Counted from the stretch's first letter, positions 17,701 to 24,175 are shown. The stretch: DNA of 28,919 nt from JAAAOZ01 sp964496595 (GCA_964496595.1 CAZCAI010000046.1:1-28919), one strand, 5' to 3'. The notes: generated by a model not told the origin, from the letters alone. Numbers and translations are program-made.

Positions 17701-18329
17701 TCTTGCGCGGGGATATGGACGCCCTGCGCGCGCTGGCCGGTGAATTGCTGCGCGTGGGTGAAACCGAGGGCTTGCAATTTTTCTTGGCATATAGCTGGGC
17801 CGCCGAGGGATATGCTCAGGCGACCCAAGCGCCGCCCGGCACGCCACAGGCCGCGGCCAACCTGGAATTGATCCGGCGCGGGATGCGGCTGTGGGAATCC
17901 ACCGGTACATCTACGGGCTACGGTATGTGGATCGTTCGCCTGGCGGATGCATGCTTACAAGCTGAGGACATTGAGGCCGGGTTGGCCATCACCACCGATA
18001 TGCTGGCGACGCCTACCCGCCCCGGAACTGCGATCGGACTATCCCAGATTTACCGGCTGCACGGCGAACTGCTGCTCCGCCAAGAAGTTCAAGATCAAAG
18101 CGCATCCGAGGCTTGTTTCGAGACCGCGCTGGACATTGCCCGTCAACAAGAAGCGCACACGCTGGAACTGCGCGCCGCCATCAGTTTAGCCAGGCTGTGG
18201 CAGTCCACGCGGAGCGAGGAGGCTCTGCGCTTACTAAGAGAGACCTGCGCCTGGTTCACCGAAGGGCTGGACACCCCGGATTTACTCGCAGCGGCAACGC
18301 TGCTCGCAGAGATCACGGCGCGGATTTAA
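14736..18329 (+). CDS. BTAD/AAA-ATPase/TPR transcriptional activator (SARP-like), 1197 aa
   Basis: The protein opens with an OmpR-like winged helix (about residues 4-95, with LLAHLAVEADRPHARQTLAELLWP), followed by a bacterial transcriptional activation domain (about 100-247, ending LRELGIEPG). Next comes a STAND/AAA-type NTPase with Walker A GEAGSGKT near 295-302 and Walker B VVLLDDLQWID near 450-460, and a long helical TPR-like C-terminus. Known members integrate an unidentified ligand through the NTPase/TPR part and activate nearby genes. No C-terminal LuxR helix-turn-helix is present. It diverges from the small ORF and the giant surface gene, which are its most obvious candidate targets. 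A repeat-derived in-frame insertion occurs around residues 828-847. Its stop overlaps that of the convergent histidine kinase by 4 bp. Confidence 0.92.
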   Translation: MNTLVIYLLGDVQFRLNDGPPLPLAAGKASALLAHLAVEADRPHARQTLAELLWPERADADARGALRFALSNLRAVLRDRQATTPFLLVDRAYVQLNPQAEVWVDVTAFKAQAAACEKQAAPALDALHAALALYRGPFLRGYNLGDSLDFESWALRTREQLERQHLRLLRLLGAAQEAAGDYAQAVETYRAMLASQPWDEEIHCCVMRALAANGEPGAALAQYAACRQSLRELGIEPGRAANTLHQHIKQTSGAVDVGDESVSAPFVARERELERLAHALERVLAGQGQVVLITGEAGSGKTALLSAFARQAVARHPALLVVDGRCDAYAGVGQPYQPFVECVQMLAGERETCASGGLIIPKNHIRLQQATLHIAQALIETAPALLARFINCAALAQRVQQQDAANIPVTLRPAILRHGAAGAPAGLDIGRLFEEMTRLLLTLTRQHPLVVLLDDLQWIDAGSAALLFHLARRLTHSRVLLVAAYRPSEVNNHTGREPHPLLGIVTELQRYGGDIRVDLDQVDEQAFVTAFLAKDPLLHPNRLDAAFRSALAQRTGGNPLFTIELLRSLQAHDEIQRAADGSWVSNPTLNWERLPERVEAAIAGRVAHLPELWHDWLSTASVEGESFTAEALARVHNVEVTALLRDLSGPLGMGRGARRLVQGEGIRWLEENEHPQRLSRYHFRHILFQLYLYQQLDPVERARRHAAVGAALEALYAGLPEERARRAVDLARHFESGGLPQKAAAYYLEAGRQAVYLAAPPAAVAHYRRGLTLLADVPRSLARDRLEIQLHLALSAPFLSANGWGGAERQAAIQQALRLLEETGKAHSGQPAGPEPAEGACPERGEWDALPAALYEQADWLLSQGKFLPAAQLGEHILALAGAQVSLAHVLAHRILGYSRLFQGDFAGARHHLESALATYHAIGRPDTSLWIGGDLELVCRTALGFALALSGYLDQAWAHISQALARARRIRLKSTLGSTLIFACEVAVLRGDMDALRALAGELLRVGETEGLQFFLAYSWAAEGYAQATQAPPGTPQAAANLELIRRGMRLWESTGTSTGYGMWIVRLADACLQAEDIEAGLAITTDMLATPTRPGTAIGLSQIYRLHGELLLRQEVQDQSASEACFETALDIARQQEAHTLELRAAISLARLWQSTRSEEALRLLRETCAWFTEGLDTPDLLAAATLLAEITARI
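17216..17275. repeat. REP-like palindromic insertion inside the activator gene
   Basis: The segment contains CCTGAGCCAGCCGAAGGGG and CCCTGAGCGTGGCGAA, the CTGAGC...CGAAGG signature of a short repeat family commonly scattered through Chloroflexota and other genomes (from general knowledge). It reads as a Pro/Gly/Glu-rich linker, GPEPAEGACPERGE, between two helical TPR-like regions, and does not break the frame. Confidence 0.6.
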
Positions 18330-19762
18330 ACACTCGGAGGGCCGGACGCCGGTTGCGGCAGCGTGAACCAGAAGCGACTTCCCGTGCCCGGCGTGCTCTC
18401 CAGGCCAACCTCGCCATCTAACTTCTCCACGATGCGCCGCACAATCGAAAGGCCCAGGCCGTAGCCTTCGATGCGGACCTGCTCCAGCCGCTGGAACTCG
18501 ATGAAGAGCTTCTCCTGCGCCGCGTCCTCCAAGCCGGGGCCATTATCGCGCACCCAGAAGCGATGACGCCCATCGGGCGTCGTCGCGACATCGCAACCGA
18601 TCTCGACGCGAGGCGGCACACCCTCCGCCGGACGCCCGCCGTATTTGAGCGCGTTGCTCAGGTAGTTGACCCACACCTCTTCGACCCATGGGGCATAGCC
18701 CAGCGCCTGCGGCCAGGCGGCAGGCCGCTCGATGGTCGCGCCCGTCGCGGCGATTTGATCCTCCAGGCGGACGAGTGCCTCCGCAACGATCTCCTCCATC
18801 GCCAACGGCGCGCGCGGCACTTCCTCCATCTTGCGTTTGCGCACACTCGCCAGCAGCAGCAACGCCTCGACGATGTTAGTCATCTTGTAGCCCATCTTCG
18901 TGATCGCCCGCAGGCGCTCCGCGCGCACCTCCGACGACATCTTTTCCTGACGGGCCTCCAGCATCGAACTGGTGCCGATGACCACGCTGAGCGGGTTCTT
19001 CAAGTCGTGGGCCACCGTGTGCGCGAACGCATCCAACTCCGCGTTGCTAATCTCCAACTCGTGGGCGCGGCGCTGCAACTGCGCGTTGGCCTCCGAAAGC
19101 TCCACCGTGCGCTGCGCGACTTTTTCTTCCAGGGAGCGACTGTACTCCTGGAGCTGCGCCTGCGCCGAGCGCTCCGCCGCCAACGTCTTGAGCTGGAATC
19201 GATAGAAGCGATCCGTCAGGACCATCTGCGCGAGCAAAAACATCACCAACGCCGCGCCAGCATCGATCCAGAAGGCGGTGTCCAGCGGGTTCTCTTGCAA
19301 GAAGACGGTCTCCGCCAGCACGCCCTGATGCACCAAACCGATGAGCGCAGCGTAGAGCGCCAGGCTCATCCCCAACGCGATGTACGACGACCGCAGGTCA
19401 AGCAAAATCAGGGCGATCAGGGGCAAGAAGACCAGGTAGATTCGCCCGCTGGCCGGCAATCCGGCGCGGAAGAAGGAGGCCATGGCAACCGCGTAGCCCA
19501 TTAGAAGGAAGAGCCACCCTCGCACGCGAAAGTTCCACTTGCGGAGGACGGCCAGCAGGACGACCAGGAGATAGCCGAAGATATAGATGCCCGACCAGAT
19601 ACCCCAGGCGCCCGTGCGCACGGCGATGACAAGCGGCGTGATGACAGCCGGCAACGCCACGATGCTCATCGCCAAGAGCATCGTGTTCAATGCTTTGATG
19701 CGCCAGCCATCCAAGATGGCCTGGATCTCGTCTGTGAGGTGCTCGTCAACCGGCACGGTCAT
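18326..19762 (-). CDS. Membrane sensor histidine kinase, 478 aa
   Basis: The N-terminal half (about 25-200) has about six hydrophobic segments with no large extracytoplasmic loop, as in MASE-like or '7TM' sensor modules. A coiled coil follows (about 205-245, with EKVAQRTVELSEANAQL), then the dimerisation H-box AHDLKNPL with the phosphoacceptor His252. The ATPase domain shows the N-box NYLSNALKYGG, the G1 box DNGPGL, an F-box and the G2 box GYGLGLSIV. All catalytic motifs are intact, so it should autophosphorylate. No response regulator is adjacent; the nearest is the receiver-PP2C protein at 24196-25359, and partnership is only a guess. The start has AAGGA seven bases upstream. The gene end overlaps the convergent activator gene by 4 bp. 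Confidence 0.93.
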   Translation of the reverse strand: MTVPVDEHLTDEIQAILDGWRIKALNTMLLAMSIVALPAVITPLVIAVRTGAWGIWSGIYIFGYLLVVLLAVLRKWNFRVRGWLFLLMGYAVAMASFFRAGLPASGRIYLVFLPLIALILLDLRSSYIALGMSLALYAALIGLVHQGVLAETVFLQENPLDTAFWIDAGAALVMFLLAQMVLTDRFYRFQLKTLAAERSAQAQLQEYSRSLEEKVAQRTVELSEANAQLQRRAHELEISNAELDAFAHTVAHDLKNPLSVVIGTSSMLEARQEKMSSEVRAERLRAITKMGYKMTNIVEALLLLASVRKRKMEEVPRAPLAMEEIVAEALVRLEDQIAATGATIERPAAWPQALGYAPWVEEVWVNYLSNALKYGGRPAEGVPPRVEIGCDVATTPDGRHRFWVRDNGPGLEDAAQEKLFIEFQRLEQVRIEGYGLGLSIVRRIVEKLDGEVGLESTPGTGSRFWFTLPQPASGPPSV

Positions 19763-19860
19763 TGTGGATTCCTTTCCAATCGAATCTATGTATTTTTCTC
19801 AGCAGATGAAGGCGAATGTCGCTTCCATACCTGGCTTTAGATCAGGCCGTTCCAGGCTCT

Positions 19861-19882
19861 CGCCGGATTACTAAATCCGGCG
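19861..19882. other. Hairpin in the histidine kinase upstream spacer
   Basis: CGCCGGATT and AATCCGGCG are perfect 9-bp inverted arms around a 4-base loop. No T-run follows in either direction, so it is not a standard intrinsic terminator. It lies in the roughly 300 bp gene-free stretch 19763-20064, upstream of the kinase. The stretch holds no convincing gene; a 62-codon minus-strand frame there lacks a ribosome site and any family resemblance. Confidence 0.6.
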
Positions 19883-19990
19883 GTTAGGCGGAGATTTGAC
19901 AATCCCCTCGGAGCCAGGGGGGCAAGTGGCGAAGACGTTGTAACAGTAACCGGTTTGGAAGCTTTTGAATTTTGGAACCACCTTAGGGCT

Positions 19991-20057
19991 AAGGAGGAAA
20001 TAACTTTCCCATTTAGGGGCTGCATGTAGCCGTAAAAACGGGTAAGTTATCTCCTTC
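19991..20057. repeat. Long imperfect inverted repeat 3' of the small membrane protein gene
   Basis: The left arm AAGGAGGAAATAACTTTCCC and the right arm (reverse complement) AAGGAGATAACTTACCC match with a small gap. An inner near-palindrome GGCTGCATGTAGCC lies between them. The whole folds as one hairpin of roughly 67 nt. It begins 8 bp past the stop at 20065 and lacks a U-tract. It could be a mini-transposon relic, an mRNA 3'-end stabiliser or a weak terminator. Confidence 0.55.
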
Positions 20058-20064
20058 TCACTCC

Positions 20065-20247
20065 TTAGCGGCGGCGTTTCCGTGGCAAAGCAGCAACAGC
20101 AAGTAAAAGAAAAATCATTCCTGGCCCAAATAACCCGCTATAGAGTTGAAATATTTGTCGCATCATATCTGGATAGAGCAGGAAGATAACAACACCAAAA
20201 ACAAATAGAAAACCAAGGTTCAGAAGAAAGTTCTTCAGAAATTTCAT
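20065..20247 (-). CDS. Small two-helix membrane protein, 60 aa
   Basis: The start is the ATG at 20247, preceded by GGAGG five bases upstream; a longer frame from 20337 would overlap the glycosylase gene and has no ribosome site. The product is MKFLKNFLLNLGFLFVFGVV..., with two hydrophobic helices (about 7-25 and 36-54) separated by a short YPDMMRQIFQLYSG loop, and a basic RKRRR tail that probably stays in the cytoplasm. The gene follows the uracil-DNA glycosylase stop by 25 bp on the same strand, so the two are probably co-transcribed. It is more AT-rich than its neighbours. No family was recognised and no function is proposed. Confidence 0.75.
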   Translation of the reverse strand: MKFLKNFLLNLGFLFVFGVVIFLLYPDMMRQIFQLYSGLFGPGMIFLLLAVAALPRKRRR

Positions 20248-20272
20248 TTTTACCTCCAAATTATCCCAAGAC

Positions 20273-20890
20273 TCAGAACATCGAGAGCTGTTCCACATCC
20301 GGTGGGGGTGTGTAGCTCTCCGGCTCGATATCGCCATCCAACATCATCCGCAGGCGGTCGAAGTCCACCTCGACGGTCTTGCGCAGGCTGGGCTGATGCA
20401 GGGCCGCCGCCGGGTGATACATCGGGAAGTAGATCTGCTCGCCGACCTGGCGGGGCTGCCCATGCACCCGGGAGATCTTATCATTGGGGAAGGCGCGCGC
20501 CATCGAGTGACGGCCCAACGTGACGATGACCTTGGGGTTGATCAGCTCGATTTGCCGATCCAGGTAGGGCTTGCACGCCGCGACCTCCTCCGGCTGTGGA
20601 TCGCGGTTGCCGGGCGGGCGGCACTTGATCACGTTGGTGATGTAGACATTCTTGCGGTCGATGCCGGCGTTGGCCAGCAACTCATCCAAGAACTGGCCCG
20701 ACGCTCCGACGAAGGGTAGGCCCTGTTGATCCTCGTGGAAGCCCGGCCCCTCTCCGACGAACATCACCTCCGCGTCCACCGGCCCCGCGCCGGGCACCGC
20801 CTTCGTCCGGCCCGCGTGGAGGGGGCACTGGGTGCACGCTCGGATTTCCTTGTGAATTTTCTGTAACGCCTCTGCGCGATCTTGGGTCAT
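20273..20890 (-). CDS. Family 4 uracil-DNA glycosylase (4Fe-4S), 205 aa
   Basis: This enzyme removes uracil from DNA to begin base-excision repair of deaminated cytosine. The start at 20890 has GGAGG six bases upstream; the frame can extend ten codons further but without a ribosome site. Cys19, Cys22, Cys90 and Cys106 (CTQC... KC...AAC) fit the family-4 iron-sulphur cluster. The active-site block VGEGPGFHEDQQGLPFVG and the late HPAAAL motif are both present, and the length is typical of the family. The gene is the first of a pair with the small membrane protein at 20065. Confidence 0.93.
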   Translation of the reverse strand: MTQDRAEALQKIHKEIRACTQCPLHAGRTKAVPGAGPVDAEVMFVGEGPGFHEDQQGLPFVGASGQFLDELLANAGIDRKNVYITNVIKCRPPGNRDPQPEEVAACKPYLDRQIELINPKVIVTLGRHSMARAFPNDKISRVHGQPRQVGEQIYFPMYHPAAALHQPSLRKTVEVDFDRLRMMLDGDIEPESYTPPPDVEQLSMF

Positions 20891-20954
20891 ACGTAACCTC
20901 CATAAATGACAAAGCGGCAAATATACAAAACAGCAAATAACAAATATGGCTACT

Positions 20955-21048
20955 CTTGCGAAGGTTGCGCAAGTGACCTCGAACAGTTTGTATGAGGTGC
21001 AACGAGTAGGTTAATCTGTTTGCCAAAGCTACTGTGAACCTTCGCAAG
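20955..21048. repeat. 94-bp element bounded by 12-bp inverted repeats (CTTGCGAAGGTT)
   Basis: CTTGCGAAGGTT at 20955-20966 is perfectly inverted as AACCTTCGCAAG at 21037-21048. Each end is itself a small dyad (AACCTT-GCG-AAGGTT). The right end abuts the rimI stop codon. The interior has no coding potential. The same terminal motif recurs at 25427-25554, where it supplies the last codons and stop of mutY. This suggests a small non-autonomous mobile repeat family, or a 3'-end hairpin family. Confidence 0.65.
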
Positions 21049-21050
21049 GT

Positions 21051-21635
21051 TTATGTCTTATCAGATGGGCCGAATTTCTCCCGCAGGCGCGCGATCAAGT
21101 CCGCGCGGCGCTCGCGCAAGCGCTCAACGTAGGCTGCATCCAAGGGGCCGACGCGCATCCGCCAGCCATCGATATCCCCGTAGTAGCCTGTCAAGCGCGC
21201 GATGTCCTCGAATTCATATTTCTTGTAGAGCGCCCGCGCGACGTCATTGGTCACGCGCACCTCCAACGCCACCGATTCGGCTCGATTTTCATACGCACGC
21301 CGCAGCACCGAGGATAAAAGCAGTTCGCCGAGGCCGTGACCCTGCCACGTTGGGCGGACGGCCAAGGTGCTGATGTGGCCCTCCTTCCGCTTGACGCGCA
21401 GGCCCACGTAGCCCAGGATCTTGGCATCCGCCGCGCCGCGCCGGGTGCTACGGCAGCGGTTCAGCGCGGGATCGGTCAGTTCGAGGACGTAGTAGTGGGC
21501 GTTGGGATTGGTATAGAGTTCCTGGACAAACATCCGCTCCGGCCACGGCTCATCGAAGATTAACCGCTCCAGGTAGATAATCGTGGGCAGATCCTGCGCC
21601 CGCAGCGCGCGCAGGCGAAACGGGAGGCGGCGCAT
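21051..21635 (-). CDS. rimI: RimI-like GNAT N-acetyltransferase, 194 aa
   Basis: The GNAT fold is recognisable: RLRALRAQDLPTIIYLERLIFDEPWPERMFVQEL is the RimI-type N-terminus (F-x-x-PW), and the acetyl-CoA loop is VRPTWQGHGLGELLL. It continues with LEVRVTNDVARALYKKYEFE and GYYGDIDGWRM, which are typical of RimI, the acetylase of ribosomal protein S18 and of other N-termini. The start at 21635 shares the A of the tsaB stop (TGATG), so translation is coupled; a start at 21701 would lie deep inside tsaB. A C-terminal arginine-rich helix (about 165-194) extends beyond the usual family length of roughly 150. Genomic pairing with tsaE and tsaB supports the call. Confidence 0.88.
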   Translation of the reverse strand: MRRLPFRLRALRAQDLPTIIYLERLIFDEPWPERMFVQELYTNPNAHYYVLELTDPALNRCRSTRRGAADAKILGYVGLRVKRKEGHISTLAVRPTWQGHGLGELLLSSVLRRAYENRAESVALEVRVTNDVARALYKKYEFEDIARLTGYYGDIDGWRMRVGPLDAAYVERLRERRADLIARLREKFGPSDKT

Positions 21636-22282
21636 CACCGGGCGTAGCGTGGGCGGATATCGGCGGGGCGACCGCGCTCCCCGGCGCGGAGGCGCGCCCA
21701 TGCCAGATCCGCCAGGAAGCCGGCCCGGCGCAGGTGACGCGCGGGCGGGGGAATCTCCACCAGATCGCCCAGCGGCCGCAGCGCGTCCCAGCCCTGCGGC
21801 TCGATCTCGCCGACAACGATGGCCGGCTCGGCGAACTGCTCGGCCAGCTCCGCCCAGGTCACGACCTCCACCTCAGTTTCTACCTCCCACTGGGAGGAGC
21901 GCCAGCGATAGCGGGCAAAGCCCGCCCGCTTGCGTCCCGCCGCGAAGAGCGCGTAAAGCGGGCGCGGATCGGGCGGTTGGGCAACGGCTAAAATATCCAA
22001 CGTGGAGACGCCGATCAGGGGAAGATGGCGCGTCACGGCCAGGCCCTGCGCCACAGCGACGCCGATCCGCACGCCGGTGTAGGAGCCTGGCCCAATGCAG
22101 ACGGCCAGCGCCGTCAACGTCTGCGCGGTCACATCCGAGGCGGCCAATATCTGCCGGATATGGGGCGCCAGGGTGACGGTATGCTTGCGCACCGCCTCCC
22201 AGGTGAACTCATCGCGGAGCGTATGTCCATCGTGCAGCGCCACACTGGCGCGTGTCGTCGCGGTATCGATTGCTAATAACAT
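21635..22282 (-). CDS. tsaB: tRNA threonylcarbamoyladenosine biosynthesis protein TsaB, 215 aa
   Basis: This is a subunit of the TsaB-TsaD-TsaE complex that installs t6A at position 37 of ANN-decoding tRNAs. The protein begins MLLAIDTATTRASVALHDG, the ASKHA-like phosphate-1 strand of TsaB. It contains the diagnostic GPGSYTGVRIGVAVAQGLA and the downstream IGVSTLDILA. The length fits the family. Its ATG overlaps the tsaE stop by one base (TGATG), and its own stop overlaps the rimI start in the same way. tsaD is not in the window. Confidence 0.95.
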   Translation of the reverse strand: MLLAIDTATTRASVALHDGHTLRDEFTWEAVRKHTVTLAPHIRQILAASDVTAQTLTALAVCIGPGSYTGVRIGVAVAQGLAVTRHLPLIGVSTLDILAVAQPPDPRPLYALFAAGRKRAGFARYRWRSSQWEVETEVEVVTWAELAEQFAEPAIVVGEIEPQGWDALRPLGDLVEIPPPARHLRRAGFLADLAWARLRAGERGRPADIRPRYAR

Positions 22283-22785
22283 CAGCGGCCTATAATCTCC
22301 TTGCGAAAGGTCTCCAGTAGCGCTTGGTGCTCCCCGCCGGACGCCTGAAACGTCAGCGTGCGCCGGAATTCATCGATCCACGCCAGCTTCACCCACAAAT
22401 GCGCGTCCGGCAGCAATCCTGGCGCGCGGTCGGCCCACTCGATGAGGCAGACCGTATCCACCGCGCCCAAAATATCGGAAAGGCCCAGATCCACAATCTC
22501 CATTTCTGACGAGAGCCGATAAAGATCGATGTGATAGAGGTAATCGTCATCTTGCGGGCGCTCGTGGCGTCGCACGAGCACAAAGGTGGGGCTGATCAAG
22601 CGCGAGGTCGCGCCCCAGCCGCGCCCGATGCCCTGCGCCAGGACGGTCTTCCCCGCGCCCAATGTGCCCTCCAACGCGATGACCGTCCCGCCTTGTAGCA
22701 GCGCGCCCAAGCGCGCGCCCAAGCGGCGGGTCTGGTCCGGGTGTCGGCTGATGAATTCCAGGGTGTTGGGGCTTAAAATTGGCAT
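22282..22785 (-). CDS. tsaE: tRNA threonylcarbamoyladenosine biosynthesis ATPase TsaE, 167 aa
   Basis: This is the P-loop ATPase that resets the TsaBD complex during t6A synthesis. Walker A is GTLGAGKT (residues 40-47). SPTFVLV, the HIDLYRL motif and LIEWADR follow in the conserved family order. The start has GGAG four bases upstream. It heads the tightly coupled tsaE-tsaB-rimI operon and has a good promoter about 70 bp upstream. The length is close to the usual 150-160 residues. Confidence 0.95.
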   Translation of the reverse strand: MPILSPNTLEFISRHPDQTRRLGARLGALLQGGTVIALEGTLGAGKTVLAQGIGRGWGATSRLISPTFVLVRRHERPQDDDYLYHIDLYRLSSEMEIVDLGLSDILGAVDTVCLIEWADRAPGLLPDAHLWVKLAWIDEFRRTLTFQASGGEHQALLETFRKEIIGR

Positions 22786-22854
22786 CGCGCTCCATTTGAT
22801 ATTACGTCGGGTCGGACAATTCTAGCTCATTCATAAATCGAAGGGCCAAGCTAG

Positions 22855-22882
22855 ATTATACTACAAAGCAGACGGCATCCAA
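22855..22882 (-). promoter_or_regulatory. Promoter of the tsaE-tsaB-rimI operon
   Basis: On the minus strand TTGGAT (22882-22877), a 16 bp spacer and a perfect TATAAT (22860-22855) lead into a leader of about 60 nt before the tsaE start. It is arranged back-to-back with the promoter for the plus-strand ATPase gene at 22905-22932. Confidence 0.6.
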
Positions 22883-22904
22883 GAGCCAAGCACATCCGCG
22901 CGGG

Positions 22905-22932
22905 TTGTCGCTTATCCACGTTAGGTTATACT
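22905..22932 (+). promoter_or_regulatory. Promoter of the VirB11/CpaF-like ATPase gene
   Basis: TTGTCG (22905-22910), a 16 bp spacer and TATACT (22927-22932) precede a leader of about 75 nt. The gene's ribosome site AGGAGA lies about eight bases before the ATG at 23016. Confidence 0.55.
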
Positions 22933-23015
22933 TTCCTTAATCCCGGCCGCCGAATCAAGCACGAGATGGACTTTATCGTAACTGCGTCAAGCATATCGAA
23001 AAAGGAGAGAGCTTA

Positions 23016-23783
23016 ATGGATAACGTGACGATCCAACATCGTGTGCAAGCACATACGCGCGCGATCAATGCGTGCAATCAGCGCGGCGGGCGGATGCTCT
23101 CCCTGGTGGATTTGCTGGCGGATGATTCGGTGAATTTGGAGATGGCCGGCTATCTGGCGGCGGCGATGCGCGCCGGCGCTTCGTTGCTAGTCGGGGCGCA
23201 ACCGGGCGGGGCGGGCAAGACGACGGTGATGTGCGCGTTGCTCAACTTCCTGCCGGATGCGACAGACATCCGCTCGGTGGACACGCCCGATGTGATGGTC
23301 ACGGGCGCGCGGGCATCGGAGCCGGGCGAGGTCTGTTTCATCGCGCACGAGATCAGCCCGGCGACCTACTACCGCGCCTACCTCTGGGGCAGCGACGCGC
23401 GCGCTTTCTTCCGACTGAGGGAGCGCGGCCACCTCATCGCGACGAACCTGCACGCCGACACCCTGGCCCAGACGCGCGAGCAACTCTGCGGCGAAAACGG
23501 CGTCGCGCCGGAGCATTTGGCGCAGGTGAACCTCAAGCTTTATCTACGAATGCGCCGCTCGCGAGGCTGGCAGCGCGCACATTGGATACATCGCGTCTAC
23601 GAAAGCGATGGCGCCGATGACCGTTTGCTTTGGGAGAGCGACGGGCCGGGCGCGTTCGAGCCGCGCGGGGAGAGCGACCTGGTCACGCCGGCGGAGGTGA
23701 GACGCTACCAGGAGCTGATCGCGTCGCTGTGGGATCGGGGTGTGCGCACGATTGAGGAAGTGCGACAGGCCGTCATCACGTAA
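23016..23783 (+). CDS. Diverged VirB11/CpaF-like secretion ATPase, stand-alone, 255 aa
   Basis: The start at 23016 is supported by AGGAGA upstream. A P-loop GAQPGGAGKTT (60-70) follows a short helical N-terminus. VCFIAHEIS (about 106-114) sits where the Walker B strand is expected. LIATNLHADTL (140-150, His146) matches the His-box of type II/IV secretion and pilus ATPases (ATxHA). The classic first glycine of Walker A is Gln62 here, and the N-terminal domain of normal CpaF/VirB11 proteins is missing, so the protein is shorter than the family norm. No pilus or secretion genes are nearby. It may drive an unlinked machine or be a repurposed ATPase. The gene ends in a strong hairpin terminator. 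Confidence 0.8.
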   Translation: MDNVTIQHRVQAHTRAINACNQRGGRMLSLVDLLADDSVNLEMAGYLAAAMRAGASLLVGAQPGGAGKTTVMCALLNFLPDATDIRSVDTPDVMVTGARASEPGEVCFIAHEISPATYYRAYLWGSDARAFFRLRERGHLIATNLHADTLAQTREQLCGENGVAPEHLAQVNLKLYLRMRRSRGWQRAHWIHRVYESDGADDRLLWESDGPGAFEPRGESDLVTPAEVRRYQELIASLWDRGVRTIEEVRQAVIT

Positions 23784-23816
23784 AAACCCGAAGGGTTATG
23801 AAGCCCTGCGGGTTTT
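23783..23816. terminator. Bidirectional intrinsic terminator
   Basis: AAAACCCG-x-AGGG-TT pairs with AA-x-CCCT-x-CGGGTTTT around an ATG loop. The A-run on one side becomes a T-run on the other strand, so it can end both the ATPase transcript (plus) and the transcript from the nucleotidyltransferase remnant (minus). It starts at the ATPase stop codon. Confidence 0.8.
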
Positions 23817-23851
23817 CGGCGGCCGCTCGCACGATGTCCAGTAACACTGCT

Positions 23852-24175
23852 CTATCGCGCTGCATAAATCACCTGCGCTGTTTCCAGGATCTCCTGACGG
23901 CGCATCCAATTATGACTCCGTTCTACCGCCCGTTTGGTAAAGAGATCGATTTTGCGATTCAGTAAGGTGGATAATTCTCGTTCCATTCGCAGATGATCCA
24001 GCAAACTCCAATTCGCCTCAGAGGTAAATGTGATGAGTACATCCAGATCGCTTTCGGGCCTAAAGTCGTCCCGAAGCACCGATCCGAATAGTGCGAACTC
24101 CTGGATTTGCTACCGTTCGCAGAATTTGGCTATCTGATTTTGAGATATATCCGCTCTGACGTCCATCATCTTCAT
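23852..24175 (-). pseudogene. MNT-type nucleotidyltransferase (MntA-like), interrupted by an amber codon
   Basis: Read from the ATG at 24175 (or 24169), the frame gives MKMMDVRADISQNQIAKFCER, then TAG at 24112-24110, then QIQEFALFGSVLRDDFRPES and DLDVLITF. The second part holds the complete GS-x10-DxD catalytic signature of minimal nucleotidyltransferases and ends QEILETAQVIYAAR, as family members do. A Trp or Gln codon is expected at the stop position. The surviving open piece (from a GTG at 24079) would start after the catalytic Gly-Ser, so it is probably inactive. In MNT-HEPN toxin-antitoxin pairs MntA AMPylates and neutralises the HEPN toxin; no HEPN gene is adjacent. The gene sits 20 bp downstream of the receiver-PP2C gene on the same strand. 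A sequencing error or stop-codon suppression is possible. Confidence 0.75.

Noticed and set aside
18563..19504. 313-codon plus-strand ORF
   Set aside because: Antisense to the histidine kinase, whose H, N, G1 and G2 boxes are all intact on the minus strand.
19837..20025. 62-codon minus-strand ORF in the spacer
   Set aside because: No ribosome site and no protein-like pattern, and it spans two hairpins.
21636..21701. Longer rimI start at 21701
   Set aside because: The extra residues are Arg/Pro-rich antisense-like sequence inside tsaB, while the TGATG overlap at 21635 gives the family-typical N-terminus.
22912..22920. DnaA-box-like TTATCCACG
   Set aside because: A single 8/9 match with no cluster, AT-rich unwinding region or dnaA/dnaN nearby; it falls between the -35 and -10 of a promoter.
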